Source: CBDEGU01 sp965238045 | GTDB lineage: Bacteria > Acidobacteriota > Terriglobia > Bryobacterales > UBA6623 | NCBI GenBank assembly: GCA_965238045.1 | Contig: CBDEGU010000011.1 | Location: 186,001 to 250,000 of the forward strand | DNA: 64,000 bases | Direction of reading: 5' to 3' | In this document: piece by piece, positions 9,323-18,900 of the stretch | Layout: every line of letters starts with the position of its first letter | Position numbering within the stretch: the stretch's first letter is position 1 | The notes under the pieces: generated by a model | Databases searched by the model: none | The model's input: only the letters and a program-made list of their open reading frames with translations | Told to the model about the DNA's origin: nothing | Position numbers and translations under genes: made by a program

Positions 9323-9383
9323 TTTGCCAACTGCCGGCGAGATTCTCCAGAAGACATCGGCGGGTGGTGATTCGCCGCGGGCG

Positions 9384-10868
9384 ATGGTCCGCGCCGCTCC
9401 CCGCCGCCGCGGAAACGGCCCTCGTCTCTCTCGGCGATGGCTAGCGAAGTTATGGATGGGCGCTCTCGGGGTGGCGCTATGGGGCGGGTTGCATGCTGGC
9501 GCTCTCTTGGCGCAGAGCGGCGTGTACGATCTGCTGGCCAAAGAGATCTTGGCCGAGCTGGTGTCGATCCGCTCGAGCGCTCCCTATCCCGGAAATACGA
9601 TTCGGTTGCTCGAAGGGGTCGCGGCGCGGCTGCGAAGGGAAGGATTTTCGGACCAACAAATCCATATCGTTCCGGCCGGCGAGGTGACGAATCTGATCCT
9701 GCGCTATCCGGGCAGCGGGCAGCGCCGTCCGCTGCTGACGATGGCGCATGTGGACGTGGTCGACGCCGACCCCAGCGCCTGGCGGGCCGACCCCTTTACG
9801 CTGGCCGAGATCGATGGCTACTACTACGGAAGGGGGACGGACGACAACAAGGCCGGCGCCGCCACGCTGATTACCAACTTCATTCGCTTGCGGCGCGAGG
9901 GGTACCTGCCCGACCGCGATCTGATCATGCTCCTCACCGGCGATGAAGAGAGATCCATGAGCGGTGTGGCGCATGTGTCCAGCCAAAAACGAGATCTGAT
10001 CGACGCCGAATTCGCCCTCAATACCGACGCCGGCGGTGTGGGAATCGACGATCAGGGGAAGGCCGTTGCCAGCGTCCAGATGAGCGAAAAGCTGTATCAG
10101 ACTTTCGAAATCGAGACGACCAACCGGGGCGGACACAGCTCGCTGCCCAGGCCCGACAATGCGATCTACCAGCTTGCCGCGGCTTTGCTGCGCATCCAGC
10201 ACTATCGCTTTCCGGTTCGCATCAACGAGGTAGTGGGCGCCTACATGCAGACGAGAGCCGAAATTGCCGGCGGCGAAAAAGCGAGACTGCTGCGGCGGGC
10301 GGCCGGCGATCCGCCCGACCCGGAGGCGATAAGGAAACTGGCGGCGGAAGATCCCTTCTTGAATGCCTCGATTCGCACCACCTGCGTGGCCACGATGCTC
10401 GAATCCGGCGTGGCTGAGAATGCCCTTCCCCGTTCGGCGAAGGCGACGGTGAATTGCCGCATCTTACCCGGCATCTCGCCGCGACAGGTCATGGCGACAC
10501 TGGCGGAAATCATCGCGGACGACACAATCAAGATTCGGGCGATCGAGGGCGGCAGCGCCCCGAGTCCGCCTTCTCCTCTGCGTCAAGACGTGCTGTCGGC
10601 GATTCGCGAGATCGGCTCGGAATACTGGGGCCCGATTCCGTTCGTGCCCTATCAGTCGTCGGGAGCCACCGACGGCTTGTGGATCAGAAAAGCCGGGATT
10701 CCGGTATACGGCTTTTCGGGTCTGTCGGGGGAACTCAATGACGTCCGCGCCCACGGCCTGGACGAGAGGCTGAGGATCGACTCCTTCCACACCGCAGTCC
10801 GTTATTGGTACCGCCTGCTCAAAGCCCTCAGCGGATCGCCGGACTCGGCTTCCCGCGTGCGGCGATAG
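9384..10868 (+). CDS. M20-family zinc metallopeptidase, exported
   Basis: The open frame extends left to 9141 inside the preceding gene; ATG 9384 or 9456 are realistic starts. From 9384 the protein has 494 residues with a basic N-terminus (two Arg-Arg pairs) and a hydrophobic segment (WMGALGVALWGGLHAGALLA), so it is exported or anchored. The M20 zinc site is complete: MAHVDVVD (first His), YYGRGTDDNKAG (bridging Asp), LTGDEERS (catalytic Glu pair), NTDAGG and, near the end, ELNDVRAHGLDER (last His). The dimerisation domain lies between. The family includes carboxypeptidases, dipeptidases and N-acyl amino-acid hydrolases; a periplasmic peptidase role is inferred. Confidence 0.92.
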   Translation: MVRAAPRRRGNGPRLSRRWLAKLWMGALGVALWGGLHAGALLAQSGVYDLLAKEILAELVSIRSSAPYPGNTIRLLEGVAARLRREGFSDQQIHIVPAGEVTNLILRYPGSGQRRPLLTMAHVDVVDADPSAWRADPFTLAEIDGYYYGRGTDDNKAGAATLITNFIRLRREGYLPDRDLIMLLTGDEERSMSGVAHVSSQKRDLIDAEFALNTDAGGVGIDDQGKAVASVQMSEKLYQTFEIETTNRGGHSSLPRPDNAIYQLAAALLRIQHYRFPVRINEVVGAYMQTRAEIAGGEKARLLRRAAGDPPDPEAIRKLAAEDPFLNASIRTTCVATMLESGVAENALPRSAKATVNCRILPGISPRQVMATLAEIIADDTIKIRAIEGGSAPSPPSPLRQDVLSAIREIGSEYWGPIPFVPYQSSGATDGLWIRKAGIPVYGFSGLSGELNDVRAHGLDERLRIDSFHTAVRYWYRLLKALSGSPDSASRVRR

Positions 10869-11436
10869 GGCGGCCGCCTTCCAGCAGCGCGGCAATGTTG
10901 GGGGTGGCAATGCGGGCCGTCCGCGAGCGTCGTCGCTCAAGCCCGCCTCGGCGTCGAATCAGCGGGCCGTCCGCGGCAGGTTGCCCGGCGCCGTTGCGCC
11001 GTCCGAGCCCGGGGATTTTCCAGATTGCAGCGCCTTCGATAGAACGATCTCATATTTCTTGTTGATCCCCAGCAACCGTCCCCTTTCCCTCCCATGCTTA
11101 TCCAGCCACCCTAGTGCCGCCTCCTCGCTAGGGACGGACTGTATGTTTCGTTTGGCATAGTAAATAATCTGCGGGACGACGGGGCCGGCCGGGAGCATGA
11201 AGACGACCTCGGCATCGTCGGCCAGCGCGGCGATCTCGCGGCCCAACTCCTGGTACCGCGCTGGGGTCGACACATATACCCTTTGGTATGTAACGATGGA
11301 TCCGATGAAACCCAAAATCAGCGCGATCCAAACACCAGCATGGGCCAGTCTCGGAGTATCCCGCCCCGCGCTGAACCTTTGAAACAGCCAGGCCATCGCT
11401 CCACTTAGAAATACCAGGGACTTGATATTCGAGTAA

Positions 11437-12473
11437 GATGGGTATTCACTTGACTCAGGTATTTTGAAATGGCCCCTACATGTTGTGGTTGTCCGTAGCG
11501 CGTGTTGCGGTGCCTCCGACCAGCGACTTGTAGGGCGCCGGTTGGACGGCGACGGCCTGCTGAACCAGGCGGTAGAAGAGCTTGCCTCGGCTTCTGGACT
11601 TGCGGCGGTTGAAGCGGAAGGTGAATTCGTCGAGGTAGTAGTCGAGATGCTCGTGGCTGACGGCTCCTTGATGCGTACCCAGTATCCAACGCTTCAGTAA
11701 CGACACCACGCGATGCACGCGGGGGAGCAGTTGAGAGGCTCGTGCCGGTTGCCCGTCCAGGTAGCTCACCTCGTGGCGATAGCCGTCGCTTTCGAGTGGC
11801 TCGTATCCCAGCCAGCCGTCCGTGTGGACCACGCTGCCGGGTTCGACCGACTCGCCGACGAAGGCCATCAAGCTGTCCCCAGAGGCGTTCGGAATCGTGC
11901 GCATCCGAACTCGTCCGATGCCGGCGCCATCTTCCTCGGCCGCTACTACAATCAGCGCTTTCGCGTCGGTTTGGCGGCCCCGCACGCCCTCCTCCAGGGC
12001 TCCTAAGTAAGTCTCGTCAACCTCAACGCGCCCGCTGAGGCGATCACGTCCGGGCCGCACCATAGCGCGCCGAAGCTTGTGCAACCAAGTCCAGGCCGTC
12101 TTGTAGCTGCCCAGGCCCAACACCCGCTGCAATCCCAATGCACTCGCCCCGTTCTTCTGGCTGGTGAGCCACCACATTGCTCGAAACCAACTCTGGAGCG
12201 GCTTGCGGGTGTCTTGAAAGATTGTGCCTGCTGTCGCCGAAGCTTGATGCCCGCAGCTTGCACACTGCAGCAGCACCGTGCGCACCGCCCAGGTTTTGTC
12301 ATGCCCGCATCGCGGACAACGAAAACCCTCCGGCCAGCGGAGTTGACACAGATACTCCCGACAGGCCTGCTCGCTAGCGAAACGCGCCTCGAACTCGGCC
12401 AAATTCCGGGGATAATCTTCCATCGCCCAAGATCCTACATCTTGGGGTCACCTGAGTCAAGTAAATACCCATC
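11437..12473 (-). mobile_element. IS1595-family insertion sequence, complete, with 8-bp target duplication
   Basis: 1037 bp. Terminal inverted repeats begin GATGGGTATTCACTTGACTC at the left and, read inward from the right end, GATGGGTATTTACTTGACTC, with one mismatch over the first 24 bases. The element is flanked on both sides by TCGAGTAA (11429-11436 and 12474-12481). Eight-bp duplications are known for IS1595. One transposase gene fills the element. Near-identical ends, a perfect duplication and an otherwise intact target gene indicate a recent insertion. Confidence 0.96.
11476..12423 (-). CDS. IS1595-family transposase
   Basis: 315 residues. N-terminal zinc ribbon CPRCGHDK ... CASCGHQAS (two CxxC pairs at about 36-39 and 55-58), then the helix-turn-helix region AGTIFQDTRKPLQSWFRAMW and a DDE domain starting VEVDETYLGALEEG (first Asp). 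The domain continues with VVHTDGWLGYEPL (second Asp) and a C-terminal block (FTFRFNRRKSR) in which the third DDE position is usually Asn or Glu. It is the only gene in the element and looks intact. Confidence 0.95.
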   Translation of the reverse strand: MEDYPRNLAEFEARFASEQACREYLCQLRWPEGFRCPRCGHDKTWAVRTVLLQCASCGHQASATAGTIFQDTRKPLQSWFRAMWWLTSQKNGASALGLQRVLGLGSYKTAWTWLHKLRRAMVRPGRDRLSGRVEVDETYLGALEEGVRGRQTDAKALIVVAAEEDGAGIGRVRMRTIPNASGDSLMAFVGESVEPGSVVHTDGWLGYEPLESDGYRHEVSYLDGQPARASQLLPRVHRVVSLLKRWILGTHQGAVSHEHLDYYLDEFTFRFNRRKSRSRGKLFYRLVQQAVAVQPAPYKSLVGGTATRATDNHNM

Positions 12474-12859
12474 TCGAGTAATTATGTACCGCCGTCCACT
12501 GCGGCAGAAGCAGGTGGTGAACTATAACCGGCGTGACAGCTAAATAAGCAAATAGTACTTCGCTGTCGCGCAACCGGACCGGCCACGACGCTTGTCCCCA
12601 TTTCAGCCAGCCAGCCGCCAGAGCGGCGACGGGCAGGCTCACGTAGCCGATAGCCCACAGGTAGTTCCGGGGAATGTCCATCCAGTCGTAGTCGCCCAGG
12701 TAACTGCGAATACCCGCCGTGTCGGCGACGGATCTCATCCACACCTCTGGCCCGACCTGTAGGGAGTACTGCAGAGCGGTCAAGCCGACGGCTAGAGCGC
12801 TCGCTCCCAGCGCGACGAAGATCATCCACGCATACTGACGGGATCGCCTGAGATTTCCC

Positions 12860-13039
12860 AGCCCGCCTTTCTCACCATGTGGCGAGGCGAAGTGCGTGAG
12901 AGACACGTCAGTACAAGGCGCGCGCCGTTTGACGAGCGCAGGCGTACTTGAGAGTATGTTGAGCACGGCGAGCAAGCGCAACGAAGGAATGGCGGGCCTG
13001 TCGCGTGCTTCGCTCGTCAGATGGTGAGAAAGGCGGGCT
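12860..13039. repeat. 180-bp palindromic element with 19-bp perfect inverted ends, inserted in frame
   Basis: The first 19 bases (AGCCCGCCTTTCTCACCAT, 12860-12878) are the exact reverse complement of the last 19 (13021-13039). The length is 180 bp, exactly 60 codons, and the host membrane-protein frame passes through without a stop. The peptide encoded on the minus strand contains RLLAVLN, SSTPALVKRRA, RAPCTD and LTHFASPHGEK. Closely similar peptides can be read from pieces at 33286-33345, 35578-35701 and 54046-54116. No target duplication is obvious. The behaviour recalls the palindromic elements described within rickettsial genes, though there is no sequence relation that I can assert. Confidence 0.85.
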
Positions 13040-13768
13040 AAACCCCAAAGCGCCACCGATAGCGCGAAAAGCACCCCCTGATATTCGCTATACGTGACAA
13101 AAAACGTCACCAGGCCGAGGGGAACGAACGCCGCGACGCTCACCGGCGAATGCCGAATGGCGTCGTCGAGACGAATAACGCAGAAAATACCGGCAATCCA
13201 GAGATAGTGCCAAAACGTGTCCCAGGAATACACATTGGCTCCGTACCACAGGTTCGGCGCCAAAAAGATGTAGGTGACCGCTCCCACGGCGGCCGCCGTG
13301 CGCGGCGAGGGACCATGGGATAGTACCCGGCCGAGAGTGAAGAAGATCAAGAGCGTGCCGCATAGATGCCCCGCGAGGTTGAACAACTGCAGATTGAGGA
13401 CAGTAACATCCAGCGAAAAAAGAGCGAGGACAAGATAGGGAGCGATGACGGCGAAGGGCGGAAAGCTCGTGTAGTAGCCATTGCCGTCCTTGTCGAGAAC
13501 TTTCATTCCAGCGTTAAAAACAAATTTGTCGGCTGGCAGCGGATACGTCTGAATGGGAGTGAACAGATGGGTGAGCGCTCCCTGTGTGCGGAGGTTATCG
13601 AGAGCAATCATTGTCTGAGCGGTCACCCACTCATGATGGTCTGAAAGCGGCCGGTCCAGATAGGGGGCTCGGATGAATACGGAAAAGGCGAAAAAGGCAA
13701 TGACCACAGCGAGGTGCCGGGAGAGGAAAGAGCTTCGCCCGGCCGGTTGCGCCGCATCGCTGGAAGGA

Positions 13769-13990
13769 TCATCTGGTGGGGGGGCGCTCGGCGGACTCAT
13801 AGTCGATCTTGGGCGGAAGCGGCAGCTTGGGACGGCCGCTCAGGGCTCGCGTCGCGGGCTCGAATTCACCAATCGCCAGGAGATCCATCATACAGTGAAC
13901 GTCATCGAAGCACAACGGCTGAGCCCGGGCCATGACCGGCCCCGCGATCCTGATTTTCATACTGCAAGGTTCTGTTTTCCGGATTTCCAT
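13769..13990 (-). CDS. Small hypothetical protein overlapping the start of the membrane-protein gene
   Basis: A 73-codon frame from ATG 13990 (alternative ATG 13960) to a TGA at 13769, overlapping the downstream gene's ATG (13800) by 32 bp. It is preceded by a GGAAAA stretch. The peptide looks protein-like (MKIRIAGPVMARAQPLCFDD, LLAIGEFEPATRAL, PKLPLPPKIDYES), without the Arg/Ser/Pro bias of shadow frames. It may be a real short gene translationally coupled to the membrane protein, or the remnant end of a longer gene. No family recognised. Confidence 0.35.
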   Translation of the reverse strand: MEIRKTEPCSMKIRIAGPVMARAQPLCFDDVHCMMDLLAIGEFEPATRALSGRPKLPLPPKIDYESAERPPTR

Positions 13991-14295
13991 CGCATTTTCC
14001 GGCCGGTGGCATGAGCCAGGGAAAGCTGCCGGAAACCATGGAAGCGCTCGTTTTCCGCCCCGCGGCGAGATCCGGCTACGTCGCTCGCGGCCCAAAATAC
14101 TTGTAAACCATTAAAAATAAACTTCTTGCGCCGGCTCGCAAGGGTAGCACCTCATCCCAGAAGCCATCCTCCGCTGACCTGGATGGCTGCCCCTCGGACA
14201 CGAAATGACTCCAGAATTCGTCTGGCATACCGATTGCATATCTGCAACGCATGTGTTACATGTATACTCCTTTGGTGGGTCGCGGCTGCTTTGGC

Positions 14296-15729
14296 GAGGA
14301 TGTCCGGAATTCCGTTGAAACAAGCGGCTCTCCGGAACCTGTAGTTTACGCCGCTTGGGCCTGAGCCGGTGGCGGCGTCGACAGCCTGGCGAGTTGGTCG
14401 AGCAGCTTGGGCAAGTGTTTGTAGCCCTTGACCCGCCGGAAGCTTTTCTCCGCCAGCCACAGACCCGCGCCCACCCAGCGCTCGCGATGATCGCCTCCCC
14501 GCCAGCGCCTCACCCGGCCACAGACGCGACCCACCACCGAGAACGCCGACTCGATCGGATTCGTCGTCGCCAGCGTAGAGCGCAACAGATCGTCGAGCCC
14601 GAGCCGATGCACCGTCAGCGTTTCCTCCATCCCTTCTTCGAGGGAACGCGCCGCCGATGGATTCAACTCCCTCAGATCGCCGTGCAGCTTCCCCAAAGCT
14701 TTCTTGGCATCTCCGTAGTGCGACATCGCATAAGCGTTGGCCATTTTGCGGTCCACCGATGCGCGGTATTCTTGCGGCAGGTGGCCGGTCACATTGCGGC
14801 GCTTGTGCATTTGGCAGCGTTGGATCAGCGCCATCTTGCCCGCGTGTTTGCGGACCGCCTTGGTGAGCGCCTTCGCGCCATCGAGCACATACAGCATCGG
14901 CACGGAGAAATCGACGCCGCGCTCGGCCAGATCGTCCAATAATTCACCCACGACCGTCGCGTTCTCACTTGCTCCCTGCCGCAGCCCCAGAATGGTCTTG
15001 ACACCGTCAACATTGACTCCGAGAGCAACCACGAGATGCTGAGCCTTGAACTCGATACCGTCGAGGTAGATGGCGCAAAGCTTACATTTGCCGAGCGGAT
15101 GCTCCAAAATCCCGCGCAGTTTCTCGCGGCTGGTGCGTACAAAGTGCTCGCTCACCGCCGACTTTTCGATGCCATAGGCCTCGCTAAACTCCCGCACGGC
15201 TTTCGAATAATTGCGCGTTGAAAGACCGAGCATGAGTTTGTCCCAAACGGCGGCGTCGAGTGGTTCGGAGCGCCGGAACAGCTCATAGCTGCCGAGGGAT
15301 TCTTCGCGGCCTTTTTCGCTGCGCAACCGCGGACGTTGGATCGGAACCTTCTGCCCGTCGACGACGAGGAAGCCTTTCTCATGGCCCCAGCGGAAGGGCT
15401 GTTGGTTTTCGCGCCGCTGGTATCGTTGGCCGGCGAGCTGGCGCACTTCGTTGTCCATGATGAGCTGCATCAACTCCAAGCCTGCTTGGCGCATTAACTG
15501 GCCGACGCCGTCTTGCAGGGCAGCGGCGACCTGCTTGAGCGGCAGGTGCAATTGCAGTTCCTGCTCGCTTTCTTCTGCTTGCTTGTGGAACCGGCGGACG
15601 GCTTGTTCGCGGTCGATCTGGTATCGTTTCTTCATAGCGACTCTCCTTTTTGAAAGAACAAAACATCACTCCGAGCCTAACGGCTCGGAACGGAGAGTCG
15701 CTACTTCCTACAAACTATCGGACATCCTC
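14296..15729 (-). mobile_element. IS256-family insertion sequence, complete, with 8-bp target duplication
   Basis: 1434 bp. The left end reads GAGGATGTCCGGAATTCCGT and the right end, read inward, GAGGATGTCCGATAGTTTGT. The imperfect terminal repeats continue to a shared GCGRCTCTCCG block about 30 bp in. GCTTTGGC flanks both sides (14288-14295 and 15730-15737), as expected for IS256-type transposition (8-9 bp). It sits in the intergenic region upstream of the TonB-dependent receptor gene and breaks no recognisable gene. Confidence 0.92.
14346..15635 (-). CDS. IS256 (mutator-type) transposase
   Basis: 429 residues, full length for the family. The N-terminal half has helical DNA-binding regions (RREESLGSYELF-like pattern, STRNYSKAVREFSEAYGI and SAVSEHFVRTSREKL). 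The catalytic core has LDGIEFKAQH (first Asp), the conserved LGLRQGASENATVVGELLDD, VLDGAKALTKAV (second Asp), QRCQMHKRRNV and TTNPIESAFS (Glu). No frameshift or stop is seen, so the element may be active. Confidence 0.95.
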   Translation of the reverse strand: MKKRYQIDREQAVRRFHKQAEESEQELQLHLPLKQVAAALQDGVGQLMRQAGLELMQLIMDNEVRQLAGQRYQRRENQQPFRWGHEKGFLVVDGQKVPIQRPRLRSEKGREESLGSYELFRRSEPLDAAVWDKLMLGLSTRNYSKAVREFSEAYGIEKSAVSEHFVRTSREKLRGILEHPLGKCKLCAIYLDGIEFKAQHLVVALGVNVDGVKTILGLRQGASENATVVGELLDDLAERGVDFSVPMLYVLDGAKALTKAVRKHAGKMALIQRCQMHKRRNVTGHLPQEYRASVDRKMANAYAMSHYGDAKKALGKLHGDLRELNPSAARSLEEGMEETLTVHRLGLDDLLRSTLATTNPIESAFSVVGRVCGRVRRWRGGDHRERWVGAGLWLAEKSFRRVKGYKHLPKLLDQLARLSTPPPAQAQAA

Positions 15730-15950
15730 GCTTTGGCCGCGGGAAGCTGTTAAAAAATCGGGACTGTCACAAGCGCTCGCAAAACGCTCTCTGGTTCGCA
15801 AGGACTATAGGCGATGCGCGGCTGACTGTCCCAGCATTTTTTCACAGCTTCCGGACCCCGCCAGGGAACTGTTGCGGGTGGAATGACAACAGGAAAGTCA
15901 TTTTGGATTCGATCGAGAACGGATCTGCCTAATCACGGAGGAGTAAGTAA

Positions 15951-18900
15951 ATGAACGTCGTAGATGTTATGCATTCCCGAAATGCCGCAAGCCGATGCTC
16001 TACTGTGTTGACGCTTGCCGTGCTGGCGCTGGTGATCGCTCTCACCCCCAGCATCACCTTTGGGCAATCGACGAGTTCCAGTATTGTCGGAACCCTCACC
16101 GATGAATCGGGCGCCGCGGTTCCGGGCGTAGCCGTAACCGTAACCAACGTGGGTACGGGGGTTGTACGGACCGTGGAAACGAATGCGCGCGGCGACTATT
16201 CCGTCACCGCGCTCGACATCGGCATCTACGAAGTCGCGGCCGAGCTGGAAGGGTTCAGCCGCGCGGTCGCGACCGACATTCGACTCGAAGTGGACTTGGT
16301 TCGCCGTCAGAACCTGACTCTCGAAGTCGGGGCCGTCACCGAGCAGATCACGGTGCGGGCGCAGGCGCTGACCATCCAAACCGATGACACGACGATCAGC
16401 ACGGTCATCGACGAATCCATGATTAGCGAGCTGCCGATTCCCGGTGACCGCAATCTTTTCCGCCTCGCGCTGCTCGCTCCCGGTATGAGCCCCGGACCGC
16501 GTAGCAGCGTGACGACCGGCGGCTTCGGGCCGGGGTACGGTATCGTCGCCCAGGGCCAGAAGATGCACAACAACAACATCATCCTCGACGGTGCGCCGCT
16601 TCGCACCGGCATCCACGGCATGGTCCGCATGCGGCCCTCGGTGGAGGCGGTTTCGGAGTTTCGCGTTGAGGCCGGCTGGTATAACGCGGAGTACGGGACC
16701 CAGTCGGGCGCTCAGATCATCGTCTCGATCCGCCCCGGGACCAACCAGTTCCACGGCACGCTGTTCCACTTCCTGCGCAACGAGAAGCTGGATGCACGCA
16801 ACTTCTTCGAGAACGATCCCAGCATCCCCAAGAGACCGTTGCGACGCAATACCTTCGGAGGGGTGCTGAGCGGTCCGATTGTAAAGAATCAACTGTTCTT
16901 CACCGCCAACGTAGAGATCTACCGCGAACGCCGGAGCAGTCAAAGCTTTGCCACCTACCCGACCCAACTCATGCGCAACGGCGAGCTGACCGAGCCGTTT
17001 TTTGCGGACGAAAGGATTCTCGACATTGCGACGTGCACGGACCCAGCCGACGCGTCCACGTGCGGGGCATTCGCGAACAACATCATCCCGCAGGGCCGCA
17101 TCTCGCCGATCGCCAAGAACGTGATCAACTTCTGGCCGTTGCCGAACTTTGGCAATCCGCAATTCGACGGCAGGAACAACTACTCCGCTACCACCAAAAA
17201 CGACCTTGACGACGCCCAGGTCTTCATCCGGAACGACTGGAACATCAACGACAAGAACAGGATGTTCGGACGCTATGGCTTTCAGGACGTCACCCCGGCG
17301 AGCGTCAATGTCCTGGCCACGGTCGACCCCCGCTTCACGAACTTCAATCCCAAGCGCCAGCAGAACGCCACGCTTACGTGGACGCACTTCCTCACCAACA
17401 CGGCTCTCAATGAGCTGCGAGTCTCCTACAACCGCGACGTCTTCAACCGCGCGACCGGCTTCACGGACACCGGCTGGAGTAACCTGACGGAGTTAGGGAT
17501 CCCAGGCCAGACCGAGGACCCGCACGATGCCGCCCCTACCGGCATCAGCGTCACCGGCTGTTGCGGCTTCGGCGCATCGGAGGTCAACAACATCTGGGAC
17601 GAGTCGCGCATGGTCGCCGATCACGTCTCGTTCATCAAGGGTGACCACAACGTCAAGATGGGCATGGAGTTAAACTTCGTGCGCACCGCTCGCCGCACGA
17701 TCCGCTTCACCAACGGCAGTTTTTCGTTCAACGGCGTGCACTCCGGTGTGGGGTTCGCCGACTTTCTGCTGGACCACCCGCAGCTCATTCGTCTGGGAAA
17801 CATCCCCGGCGAGTCTTCCGGAACCTTTCCGGACATGTATTATTGGCGCTTTCACCCCTATATCCAGGACGAATGGAAACTCACGCCGAACCTCACCTTG
17901 AACATCGGGGTTCGCTGGGAGTACAACTCGCCGTTCCGGGATCATCGAGGCGAATCGCGGAACTTGGACCTAGGTACGGGGCAGTTGTTCCCGGCGCCGG
18001 GCATGACGGCTGACCTGAACACGGTCGGCAAGAACAACTGGGCGCCTCGTTTCGGCATCGCCTGGCGGCCGTTCGGTGGAACCGATTTCGTCGTCCGGAC
18101 CGGCTACGGGATCTTCTACAACGTCAACATGATCAACAACTTCGTCCCGATCCTGGCGGCCAACCCGCCGGGGTCGCTGCGCATCGAGGAGACCAGCCTA
18201 GCGCGGAGACCGATTATCACGATGGCGACTGCCGACCAGGCGCAAAGCTTAATCGCTGTATCGAGCGTCAGCGGCGCGGCGACGGACCACACCATCGGGT
18301 TCGTCCAGCAGTGGAACTTCAACATCCAGAAGTCGTTGCCATGGGATTTGGTGGCCGAGGTCGGCTACAGCGGTTCGAAGTCAGATCACTTCGACATGCC
18401 GGCCGAGTACAACGCCTTCCTGCTGCCTACCATCGGCACCGCCAACCCGATTCGCCGCTACCAGAACCTCTCGAGCGTCGAGATCCACGACAACGCCGCT
18501 TCGGGCAACTACCACGCGCTGCTGACGAAACTCGAGAGGCGGTTCAGCGGTGGGCTGACCTTCCTGCAGACCTACACCTGGGCCTATGCGATGTTCGACT
18601 TCCGTGCCTGCTGCGGCGCTGAGCGGCCCAACAATCCGCACGATCGCCGGACGGCCGCGCGCGGCCGAGCTGATTTCGATATCACCCACCGAACGACGAC
18701 TGCTTTCCTGTGGGAGCTGCCCTTTGGCAGGAGCATGACGGGTGCCGCCAAGCACATCGTCGGCGGCTGGCAGGTCAACGGCGTCTTGGTCCTGGCCACC
18801 GGCTTGCCGATTCATCCAACCCAGGGGCGAACCGATCCGACGCCCGGCGACGGCTGCCCGCGCTGTAGTCGCCGGCCCAACCGCATCGCCGACGGCAACC

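Larger units (their letters stand above)
10959..13800 (-). pseudogene. Polytopic membrane protein (glycosyltransferase-like) interrupted by an IS1595 element
   Basis: The 5' part reads from ATG 13800 into the IS at 12474; the 3' part is 11428-10959. Removing the IS and one 8-bp duplication restores an unbroken frame across the junction (...VHNYSNIKSLVFLSGAMAW...), giving 598 codons. About ten hydrophobic helices are visible, e.g. HLAVVIAFFAFSVF, FPPFAVIAPYLVLALF, AFVPLGLVTFFVTY and MIFVALGASALAVGL. The large early periplasmic loop has APYLDRPLSDHHEWV, in the position where ArnT/PMT-like GT-C enzymes carry acidic catalytic residues. Sixty of its codons (12860-13039) belong to an inserted palindromic repeat. 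The original product was probably a GT-C glycosyltransferase or related membrane protein; the gene should now be inactive. Confidence 0.88.

Noticed and set aside
15933..17387. 484-codon minus-strand frame opposite the TonB receptor
   Set aside because: Antisense shadow: Asp/Val/Arg-rich with no domain, while the plus strand encodes a recognisable receptor.
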